From Mesorhizobium sp. STM 4661 (GTDB lineage Bacteria; Pseudomonadota; Alphaproteobacteria; Rhizobiales; Rhizobiaceae): a stretch of DNA of 64,000 bases. A program made the translations under genes and the position numbers. The stretch spans positions 1 to 64,000 of the forward strand of contig NZ_CAAF010000003.1 in NCBI RefSeq assembly GCF_000359125.1, read 5' to 3'. The notes under the pieces were generated by a model, which saw nothing but the letters and a program-made list of their open reading frames with translations, had not been told where the DNA came from and did not search any database. Shown one piece after another: positions 57,423 through 64,000 of this stretch (position 1 is the stretch's first letter; every line of letters begins with the position of its first letter).

Positions 57423-58754
57423 ATGAAATCGACCTTGAAACTGACGTTGGGACTGGCCTCGGCGATGTTGGCGTCGACAGCCGCTTCGAACGTTGCGCAG
57501 GCTGAAGATCTGACGCTTTGCTGGGCAGCCTGGGACCCGGCAAACGCGCTTGTGGAATTGTCCAAGGACTTTACCAAGGAATCCGGCATCGGCATGAAAT
57601 TCGAATTCGTTCCGTGGACGAACTATGCCGATCGCTTTCTCAACGAACTGAATTCCAAGGGCAAGCTGTGCGACCTGATCATCGGCGACAGCCAGTGGAT
57701 CGGCGGCGCGGCCGAGAACGGCCACTACGTCAAGCTGAACGACTTCTTCGACAAGGAGAAGATCAGCATGGACGACTTCGTGCCGGCGACGGTCGTCGGC
57801 TATTCGGAATGGCCGAAGAACACGCCGAATTACTGGGCGCTGCCGGCCATGGGCGACGTCGTCGGCTGGACCTATCGCAAGGACTGGTTCTCCAGGCCGG
57901 AATTGCAGAAGGAATTCAAGGAGAAGTACGGCTGGGACCTCGCCGCGCCGACGACCTTCGACCAGCTCAAGCAGATCGCCGAGTTCTTCCAGAAGCGCGA
58001 GATCGACGGCAAGACCGTCTATGGCGCGTCGATCTATACCGAGCGTGGCTCCGAAGGCATCACCATGGGCGCCATGGACGTGCTCTACAGCTTCGGCTTC
58101 CAGTACGAGAACCCCAAGAAGCCCTACGAGATGGAAGGCTTCGTCAATTCCGAGAAATCGGTGAAGGGCCTGGAATTCTACAAGGCGCTCTATGACTGCT
58201 GCACCCCGCCCGGTGCCTCGAACAGCTATATGGGCGAAGGCGTCGACGCCTTCAAATCAGGCCAGGTGGCGATGCACATGAACTTCGCCTTCACTTGGCC
58301 AGGCTTGCAGAAGGACGAGAATGTCGGCGGTGACAAGATCGGCTATTTCGTCAATCCCAAAGGTCCCGATGGCGACCAGTTCGCCCAGCTTGGCGGCCAG
58401 GGCATCTCGGTGGTGTCCTACTCCGACAAGCAGGAATCGGCGCTCAAATACATCAAATGGTTCGCCAACAAGGACGTGCAGGCCAAATGGTGGTCGCTCG
58501 GCGGCTTTTCCTGCCTCAACGCGGTGGTCAAAGACCCGAACTTCCCGTCCAGCCAGCCCTATGCGCAGACCTTCCTCGACTCCATGGCCATCGTGAAGGA
58601 TTTTTGGGCAGAGCCGAGCTACGCGCCCCTGCTGCAGGCGTCGCAAAAGCGCTTCCACGACTATGTCGTCGCCGGCCAGGGTTCGGCCAAGGATGCGCTT
58701 GACGGCCTGGTCAAGGACTGGACCAGCGTCTTCCAGGATGACGGCAAGATGTAA
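57423..58754 (+). CDS. Sugar/polyol-type ABC solute-binding protein
   Basis: A 443-residue family 1 binding protein. Residues 1-27 are a signal peptide (KLTLGLASAMLASTAASNVAQA). The mature part starts with EDLTLCWAAWDPANALVELS and contains LCDLIIGDSQWIGGAAENGH and YFVNPKGPDGDQF, as expected for CUT1-type binding proteins. It is the first gene of a compact operon with two permeases and two ATPases. The ATG at 57423 follows GGGAGGAAGG. The ligand is unknown; a polyol or triose is suggested by the dhaL/dhaM genes downstream. Confidence 0.9.
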   Translation: MKSTLKLTLGLASAMLASTAASNVAQAEDLTLCWAAWDPANALVELSKDFTKESGIGMKFEFVPWTNYADRFLNELNSKGKLCDLIIGDSQWIGGAAENGHYVKLNDFFDKEKISMDDFVPATVVGYSEWPKNTPNYWALPAMGDVVGWTYRKDWFSRPELQKEFKEKYGWDLAAPTTFDQLKQIAEFFQKREIDGKTVYGASIYTERGSEGITMGAMDVLYSFGFQYENPKKPYEMEGFVNSEKSVKGLEFYKALYDCCTPPGASNSYMGEGVDAFKSGQVAMHMNFAFTWPGLQKDENVGGDKIGYFVNPKGPDGDQFAQLGGQGISVVSYSDKQESALKYIKWFANKDVQAKWWSLGGFSCLNAVVKDPNFPSSQPYAQTFLDSMAIVKDFWAEPSYAPLLQASQKRFHDYVVAGQGSAKDALDGLVKDWTSVFQDDGKM

Positions 58755-58862
58755 GGCTCCTCCCGAGCCGACGCGCGTGTCCCGTGCCGCCCTTGGCACG
58801 GGACACAGTTCAGATAAATTCCAGTGTCGAGACGACTTAAAGTGACCGAAGCGGGACTGACC

Positions 58863-59810
58863 ATGCTCAATCGGACTGCGGACAGCGTTGCCCGGGCCAC
58901 GCCTGAGCCGTTGGCCCGCAAGGTCCGGGGTATCAGCGACAAGGGCCTTGCCTGGCTGTTCATCTCGCCGACGATCCTGTTGCTGCTTGCCATCAATATC
59001 TTCCCGCTGTTCTGGGCGATCTATCTGTCCTTCACCAATTACCGCGCCAACCGTCCCAACGAGGTGGTGAAGAATGTCGGCCTTGCCAATTACAAGCGCA
59101 TCCTCGGCGACCAGGATGTCTGGATCGCCATGCAGACGACGGCGCATTTCGTCTTCTGGACCATTCTCCTGCAGACGCTGATCGGTTTTACCCTCGCCTG
59201 GCTGATTGACCGCAAGTTTCGCGGCCACGCCTTCTGGACGACCATCATCCTGGTGCCGATGATGCTGTCGCCGGCCGTGGTCGGCAATTTCTGGCGCTTC
59301 CTCTACGAGCCGCAGATCGGTCTGTTCGCCTACGCCATCTCCTTTGTGTCCGGCATTCCACCGACCGATGTCCAGATGCTGTCCAATGTCTCGCTGGCGC
59401 CGTGGTCGATCATCATCGTCGACACATGGATGTGGACGCCCTACGTGATGCTGATCTGCCTCGCGGGCTTACGCTCCATCCCCGAATACCTCTATGAGGC
59501 GGCCGAGGTCGACCGCGCTTCCAACTGGCGGCAGTTCTGGTCGATCACGCTGCCGATGGCGCTGCCCTTCATCATGCTGGCGGTGCTGTTTCGCGGCATC
59601 GAGAACTTCAAGATGTTCGACATGGTCACTCTGTTGACCGGCGGCGGGCCGGGCTCGACCACCGAAGTCGCGTCGATCACGCTGAAGCGGCAGGCTTTCG
59701 AAAGCTGGCGCACCGGCTACTCGTCGGCCTTCGCCATCATCCTGTTCGTCGCGGTGTTCGGCCTCGCCAACATCTACGTCAAGGCGCTGAACAAGGTGAA
59801 GCAGAGATGA
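58863..59810 (+). CDS. ABC transporter permease (MalF-like)
   Basis: A 315-residue inner-membrane permease with six helices, starting MLNRTADSVARATPEPLARK and then GLAWLFISPTILLLLAINIF. The EAA loop is EYLYEAAEVDRASNWRQFWS followed by ITLPMALP, which docks an ATPase. In-frame GTG codons at 58824 and 58842 could extend the N-terminus; the ATG at 58863 has a GGGAC upstream. It overlaps the next permease gene by 4 bp (ATGA). Confidence 0.9.
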   Translation: MLNRTADSVARATPEPLARKVRGISDKGLAWLFISPTILLLLAINIFPLFWAIYLSFTNYRANRPNEVVKNVGLANYKRILGDQDVWIAMQTTAHFVFWTILLQTLIGFTLAWLIDRKFRGHAFWTTIILVPMMLSPAVVGNFWRFLYEPQIGLFAYAISFVSGIPPTDVQMLSNVSLAPWSIIIVDTWMWTPYVMLICLAGLRSIPEYLYEAAEVDRASNWRQFWSITLPMALPFIMLAVLFRGIENFKMFDMVTLLTGGGPGSTTEVASITLKRQAFESWRTGYSSAFAIILFVAVFGLANIYVKALNKVKQR

Positions 59811-60757
59811 GCCTGACCACAGCCCATTCGGTCGTCGCACCTTCGGCAAACGCGAAGCTTATCGCCGGCACGATTATCGTTGCCTATGCGCTGATCTCGA
59901 TCGTGCCGCTGCTATGGATCTTTGCCACCAGCTTCAAGACGCCACCGGACTCGATCGCCTATCCGCCGAAGATCGTCTTCCAGCCGAGCCTCGAAGGCTA
60001 CTGCAATCTGTTCACGACACGGACAAGGCAGACGCCGGAATACATCAACTCGCTCGGACCGGCGACCGGCTTCTGCGACGAGACCGTGCGCAAGCGCAAC
60101 ATGGTGATCGCCGGACCATCCAACTTCATGCCGCGCTTCGTCAATTCGCTGATCATCGCCTTCGGCTCGACCTTCTGCGCGGTGTTCCTCGGCACGCTGT
60201 CGGCCTATGGCTTCTCGCGCTTCAAGGTGCCGCTGGCCGACGACCTTTTGTTCTTCATCCTGTCGACACGCATGATGCCGCCGATCGCGGTCGCGATTCC
60301 CATCTACCTGATGTATCGCGAGCTTGGCCTCTCCGACACCGCGCTCGGCATGATCCTGCTCTATACGGCGGTCAACGTGTCGCTCGCTGTCTGGCTCTTG
60401 AAAGGCTTCATCGACGAGATTCCGCGCGAATATGAGGAAGCGGCGATGATCGACGGCTATACGCGGCTGCAGGCCTTCTGGCGCACGGTTCTGCCGCAGG
60501 CGACCACCGGCATTGCCGCGACCGCCATCTTCTGCCTGATCTTCGCCTGGAACGAATACGCCTTCGCAGCGCTTCTGACGTCGGGCACGGCGCAGACCGC
60601 GCCGCCCTTCATCCCGACCATCATCGGCGAAGGCGGGCAGGACTGGCCGGCGGTGGCGGCCGGCACGACGATCTTCCTGGTGCCGATCCTGGTCTTCACC
60701 ATTCTGCTCCGCAAGCAGCTCTTGCGCGGCATCACCTTCGGCGCGGTGCGCAAATGA
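59807..60757 (+). CDS. ABC transporter permease (MalG-like)
   Basis: A 316-residue permease. The EAA loop is EIPREYEEAAMIDGYTRLQA, followed by FWRTVLPQ. A periplasmic insertion of about 50 residues (residues about 45-95, with YCNLFTTRTRQTPEYI and two cysteines) lies after the first helix and is longer than usual. It starts within the stop of the preceding permease and its stop overlaps the start of the small membrane protein. Confidence 0.9.
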   Translation: MSLTTAHSVVAPSANAKLIAGTIIVAYALISIVPLLWIFATSFKTPPDSIAYPPKIVFQPSLEGYCNLFTTRTRQTPEYINSLGPATGFCDETVRKRNMVIAGPSNFMPRFVNSLIIAFGSTFCAVFLGTLSAYGFSRFKVPLADDLLFFILSTRMMPPIAVAIPIYLMYRELGLSDTALGMILLYTAVNVSLAVWLLKGFIDEIPREYEEAAMIDGYTRLQAFWRTVLPQATTGIAATAIFCLIFAWNEYAFAALLTSGTAQTAPPFIPTIIGEGGQDWPAVAAGTTIFLVPILVFTILLRKQLLRGITFGAVRK

Positions 60758-60960
60758 GCACGATCCAGCCCGCAAAACGCAAATCGCGCTGGCCAGTCTG
60801 GGCAAGGCGCGGGCTGATGGAAAACATCGCCACCGCGATCATCGCCATCGGCTTCCTGATGCTGTTCCAGCCCTTCGCGCTGTCGCTCTACACCTATTCC
60901 TTCATCACCATGCTGGCCGGCACGCTGATGTTCATCATCGTCTCGAAATTTCCGGAGTAG
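60754..60960 (+). CDS. 68-residue membrane protein embedded in the ABC operon
   Basis: MSTIQPAKRKSRWPVWARRG is followed by MENIATAIIAIGFLMLFQPF and then by ALSLYTYSFITMLAGTLMFI. It has a basic N-terminus and two hydrophobic segments. It overlaps the permease gene by 4 bp and is followed 3 bp later by the first ATPase gene, so it is clearly translated with them. R. leguminosarum glycerol transport (glpSTPQV) has a small DUF2160 membrane protein in a comparable position; this one is not recognisably the same family. It is probably a transporter accessory subunit. Confidence 0.75.
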   Translation: MSTIQPAKRKSRWPVWARRGLMENIATAIIAIGFLMLFQPFALSLYTYSFITMLAGTLMFIIVSKFPE

Positions 60961-60963
60961 ACG

Positions 60964-62070
60964 ATGGCTGAGATCCGCGTTGAGCATCTGAGGAAGGCGT
61001 TTGGCGATTTCGTCGCCGTGCAGGATTCCAGCTTCGTCGTTGAGGATGGTGAATTCTTCGTCATGCTGGGACCGTCGGGCTGCGGCAAGACGACGACGCT
61101 GAGGATGATTGCCGGGCTCGAACTGCCGACCGGCGGCAAGATCGTGCTTGGCGGCGAGGACGTCACCATGCGTCGTGCCCGCGAGCGCGACATCGCCTTC
61201 GTCTTCCAGCTGTTCGCGCTCTACCCGCACATGAACGTCAGGAAGAACATCGGCTTCCCGCTGCTGGCGCAAGGCATGCCATCAGCAGAAATCCGCCAGC
61301 GGGTGGAAGAGACGGCCAAGCTGTTGCGCATCGATCATCTGCTCAACAAATCCGTCTCGGGCCTTGCCGGCGGCGACCGCCAGCGCGTCGCACTCGGCCG
61401 CGCCATCGTCAGGCGACCGAAATGCTTCCTGATGGACGAGCCGCTCGGCACGCTCGACACCGAATTCCGCGACCTCATGGTCCATGAACTGCGCGAACTG
61501 CACAATCGCATCCACGCCACAACTGTCTACGTCACCCACGACCAGATGGAAGCGATGTCGATGGCCGACAAGATCGCGGTGATGAACCACGGCGTCATCG
61601 AGCAGTTCGGGACGCCGCGTGAGATCTACGACCGTCCGGCGACCATGTTCGTCGCCGACTTCATCGGCTCGCCGCCGATGAATTTTCTCGGCTTCGGCGG
61701 CGGGCTGGCGAAAGGATCGAAAGAGATCGTCGTGCAAGGCGCCAAGGTGGCAGTGCCGGAGGTGCGCGAGGACATCGCGCCGGCCGAGATGGCGCTTGGC
61801 ATCCGTCCGGAATACATCCGCTTCGACGACGCCTCGAAATTGCGCGGCGCCATCTACGGCACCGAATATCTCGGCACCACGCAGATCGTCGCGGTGGAGA
61901 CGGCGGACGGCATCATCAAGGCGCGGGTGCCGGCCGAAATCCGGCTCAACACGGGTGACCATGTCGGCCTGGCGCTGAGCAGCGCGCGGCTGTCGCTGTT
62001 CGACAAGGGATCCGGGCGCGCGGTCAGGACCGCAATCCATGACGCAGCCGTGGAGGCGCGCCATGGCTGA
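60964..62070 (+). CDS. ABC transporter ATPase 1 (variant signature LAGGD)
   Basis: A 368-residue MalK-type ATPase. Walker A is GPSGCGKTTTLR, the Q-loop VFQLFALYP, Walker B CFLMDEPLGTLD, and the H-loop VYVTHDQMEAMS. The signature reads SGLAGGDRQRVALGR where LSGGQ is normal. The catalytic Glu is present (DEP). A regulatory TOBE-like C-terminal domain follows residue 240. The partner ATPase has a normal LSGGE, so the pair may form a heterodimer with one weaker site. Confidence 0.92.
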   Translation: MAEIRVEHLRKAFGDFVAVQDSSFVVEDGEFFVMLGPSGCGKTTTLRMIAGLELPTGGKIVLGGEDVTMRRARERDIAFVFQLFALYPHMNVRKNIGFPLLAQGMPSAEIRQRVEETAKLLRIDHLLNKSVSGLAGGDRQRVALGRAIVRRPKCFLMDEPLGTLDTEFRDLMVHELRELHNRIHATTVYVTHDQMEAMSMADKIAVMNHGVIEQFGTPREIYDRPATMFVADFIGSPPMNFLGFGGGLAKGSKEIVVQGAKVAVPEVREDIAPAEMALGIRPEYIRFDDASKLRGAIYGTEYLGTTQIVAVETADGIIKARVPAEIRLNTGDHVGLALSSARLSLFDKGSGRAVRTAIHDAAVEARHG

Positions 62071-63082
62071 TGTGCACATCAAGGGCGTGACCAAGAGTTT
62101 TGGCGAACACACCGCCGTCGACAGGCTGGACCTGCAGATCAAGGACGGCGAGTTCGTCGTGCTGCTTGGGCCAACGGGCGCCGGCAAGACGACGACGCTG
62201 CGGCTGATCGCCGGGCTGGAACGGCCCGACACGGGCACGATCCATATCGCCGGCCGCGATGCGACGATGCTGTCGCCGGCCGAGCGCGACACCGCCTTTG
62301 TCTTCCAGCAATATTCGCTCTATCCGCATCTGTCGGTCTTTGACAATCTCGCCTTTCCGCTACGCTCGCCGGCGCGGCGGCTGGCCGAGGACGCGGTGCG
62401 CCGCCGCGTCGAGGAAGTGGCCAGGATGGTGCGCATCCATCACAAACTGAACAACCGTTCGACGAAGCTTTCCGGCGGCGAGATGCAGCGCGTCGCCATC
62501 GGCCGCGCGCTGGTGCGCAAGCCCGCGATCTATTTGATGGACGAGCCGCTGTCGTCGCTCGACGCCAAGCTGCGTGCCGATCTCAGGCTGGAACTGAAGC
62601 GCATCCAGGCCGAACTCGGCGCCACCATGCTCTATGTCACGCACGACCAGATCGAGGCGATGACAATGGCCGACCGCATCGGCATCCTGGCCGAGGGCGT
62701 GCTGGTGCAGATCGGCACGCCGCGCACGATCTACTCGGAGCCGGCAAACCTGCATGTCGCCGCAAGGCTCGGCCAGCCGGCGATCAATCTGTTGCCGACC
62801 GGGCTCCTGCCCGATGGCGACATGCCGGCGGGGACGAAAACCATCGGCGCGCGCACCGAACATCTGTCGATCGGCAAGGCGTCTAACGGCCACGCTGACG
62901 GGGTTGTCGACTGGGTCGAGCATCTGGGCGACCAGAACCATCTGCATGTGACGGTGGGGACCAGGAAGCTGGTGACGCTGACCGACCCCGACACGCAACT
63001 GGAAAAGGGCGACAAAGTGACGATCCGTTACCGGGCGCCGCTGTTCTTCGACCAGGCCGGCAACAGGATCGCCAACCGATGA
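62063..63082 (+). CDS. ABC transporter ATPase 2
   Basis: A 339-residue MalK-type ATPase. Walker A is GPTGAGKTTTLR, Q-loop VFQQYSLYP, signature LSGGEMQRVAIGR, Walker B IYLMDEPLSSLD, and H-loop VTHDQIEAMT. A C-terminal TOBE domain is present. The start is the ATG at 62063 with GGAGG upstream; it overlaps ATPase 1 by 8 bp. An in-frame ATG at 62039 is less likely. It overlaps dhaL by 4 bp. Confidence 0.92.
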   Translation: MADVHIKGVTKSFGEHTAVDRLDLQIKDGEFVVLLGPTGAGKTTTLRLIAGLERPDTGTIHIAGRDATMLSPAERDTAFVFQQYSLYPHLSVFDNLAFPLRSPARRLAEDAVRRRVEEVARMVRIHHKLNNRSTKLSGGEMQRVAIGRALVRKPAIYLMDEPLSSLDAKLRADLRLELKRIQAELGATMLYVTHDQIEAMTMADRIGILAEGVLVQIGTPRTIYSEPANLHVAARLGQPAINLLPTGLLPDGDMPAGTKTIGARTEHLSIGKASNGHADGVVDWVEHLGDQNHLHVTVGTRKLVTLTDPDTQLEKGDKVTIRYRAPLFFDQAGNRIANR

Positions 63083-63696
63083 GCGCGGAGACGATGAACA
63101 AGGTAGAGCTGAAGGCGCTGATATCAGCCACCGCCGATACGATTGCCGCTCACGCGGATGAGCTGACCACGCTCGACCAGGCGATTGGCGACGGCGACCA
63201 CGGGCTGAACATGAAGCGCGGTTTCGAGGCTGTCAGGGCCGATGCCGACAGTTTCGCTGCAAAGCCGCTGCCCGACGCGCTGAAGGCGATCGGAACCAAG
63301 CTGGTGATGACCGTGGGCGGTGCTTCGGGGCCGCTTTTCGGGACCCTGTTCATGGCGCTCGGCAAGGAGATTTCGACGGAGCCCGATCGCGCCGATCTGG
63401 CGACGGCGTTCGGCAAGGCAATCGAAGCGGTGGCAGCACGCGGCAAGTCGCAGGTCGGGCAGAAGACCATGCTCGACGTGCTGCAGCCAGTGCATGAGGC
63501 GCTGTTGCAAGACAGAACCGGTCCGGAAATCACCGACGCCGCCGACAGAGCGGCTGAGGCCACCGTGCCGATGAAGGCTTTGCGCGGGCGCGCCTCGTTC
63601 CTTGGCGATCGGTCGATCGGCCATATGGACGCCGGGGCGCGTTCGACAGCGCTGCTGGTACGGGCCGTTGCCGAAACAATCGAGGGCTACGCATGA
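63079..63696 (+). CDS. dhaL: Dihydroxyacetone kinase ADP-binding subunit DhaL
   Basis: A 205-residue DhaL. DQAIGDGDHGLNMKRGF carries the Asp cluster that binds Mg-ADP. GGASGPLFGTLFMALG, GQKTMLDVL and GRASFLGDRSIGHMDAGARS complete the nucleotide site. In PTS-dependent systems it keeps ADP bound and is re-phosphorylated by DhaM while transferring phosphate to the substrate on DhaK. It overlaps the ATPase 2 and dhaM genes by 4 bp each. No dhaK is in the window; it may follow dhaM. Confidence 0.93.
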   Translation: MSAETMNKVELKALISATADTIAAHADELTTLDQAIGDGDHGLNMKRGFEAVRADADSFAAKPLPDALKAIGTKLVMTVGGASGPLFGTLFMALGKEISTEPDRADLATAFGKAIEAVAARGKSQVGQKTMLDVLQPVHEALLQDRTGPEITDAADRAAEATVPMKALRGRASFLGDRSIGHMDAGARSTALLVRAVAETIEGYA

Positions 63697-64000
63697 GCAA
63701 TGTCGGCATCGTCATCGTATCGCACTCGCCGCTGGTGGCCGAGGGCACGGCGGACATGGTGCGCCAGATGGTCGGCGACGAAGTGCCGCTTGCATGGTGC
63801 GGCGGAAACGGCCATGGCGGACTGGGCACAAACGTCGAAGCAATCATGGGCGCCATCGACAAGGCCTGGTCGGAGGCGGGTGTCGCCATCCTCGTCGATC
63901 TCGGCGGCGCCGAGACCAACAGCGAGATGGCGGTCGAGATGATCGGCGAGCCGCGCGCGCAGAAGATCATCGTCTGCAACGCGCCGATCGTCGAGGGCGC
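63693..64000 (+). CDS. dhaM: DhaM, PTS-dependent phosphoryl donor (partial, runs off the window)
   Basis: The first 102 residues of DhaM: MSNVGIVIVSHSPLVAEGTA, with His11 the EIIA-Man-type phospho-acceptor, then AWCGGNGHGGLGTN and ILVDLGGAETNSEMAVEMIG. The frame is open at 64000. In many rhizobia DhaM is fused to HPr- and EI-like domains; the rest cannot be seen here. Together with dhaL it indicates that PEP, through the PTS, is the phosphate source. Confidence 0.9.
   Translation, partial: MSNVGIVIVSHSPLVAEGTADMVRQMVGDEVPLAWCGGNGHGGLGTNVEAIMGAIDKAWSEAGVAILVDLGGAETNSEMAVEMIGEPRAQKIIVCNAPIVEG

Overview
The window reads as a stretch of chromosome from a rhizobial alphaproteobacterium, most likely Mesorhizobium or a close relative. 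This rests on the high GC content, on the block mutS / glnD / murJ / trpS / universal stress protein / NifU-like protein, on the fused malic enzyme, on RegB/RegA (ActS/ActR) and MmcB, and on the many intergenic palindromes of rhizobial RPE/RIME type. No species was checked against a database. Housekeeping genes dominate, with accessory or decaying patches between them.

Region by region. 1-3.3 kb: a polyamine-type solute-binding protein, a LysR and a DeoR regulator, all on the minus strand. 3.6-9.6 kb: two choline-kinase-like phosphotransferases, one translationally coupled to a dimethylglycine/sarcosine dehydrogenase-like flavoprotein, plus a methyltransferase and an EamA transporter. 9.8-20.4 kb: a small lipoprotein, a cytosine-deaminase-like amidohydrolase, an ABC exporter, ilvD, a VOC protein, prfC, a DadA-like oxidase and an amidase. 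20.5-25.5 kb: a palindromic repeat beside a truncated glutamine amidotransferase, a DUF6356 gene divergent from an Lrp regulator, dut, a HAD hydrolase, a PEP-mutase-like enzyme with a trans-3-hydroxyproline dehydratase, and a CysZ/EI24-like membrane protein. 25.7-34.6 kb: a PfkB kinase, malic enzyme, a glycosyltransferase, mutS and an aldo/keto reductase.

34.7-47.9 kb holds a copper theme: a DUF305 protein and a frameshifted CopA-type ATPase behind an apparently intact MerR/CueR-type promoter, with the matching regulator gene (hmrR/cueR type) about 10 kb away. Between them lie a GT25 transferase, glnD, murJ, a vapBC pair, trpS, two related palindromes, usp, and an Nfu-type Fe-S scaffold gene preceded by a probable Irr box. 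48.0-49.0 kb is a lower-GC patch next to tRNA-Cys with tiny ORFs and a perfect 25-bp inverted repeat. 49-57.2 kb: mmcB, nhaA, actR/actS, hrpB, an EamA transporter and a PIG-L deacetylase.

57.2-64.0 kb is a tightly overlapping operon. It has a solute-binding protein, two permeases, a 68-residue membrane protein, two non-identical ATPases, DhaL, and the start of DhaM, which runs off the window. Four TTTAG-type half-sites precede it. It probably imports a small polyol or triose-like substrate that is then phosphorylated by a PTS-dependent dihydroxyacetone-kinase-like system. The most promising leads for new biology are this operon, the phosphotransferase/flavoprotein cluster, the related palindromes upstream of usp, and the small-ORF/inverted-repeat patch beside tRNA-Cys.
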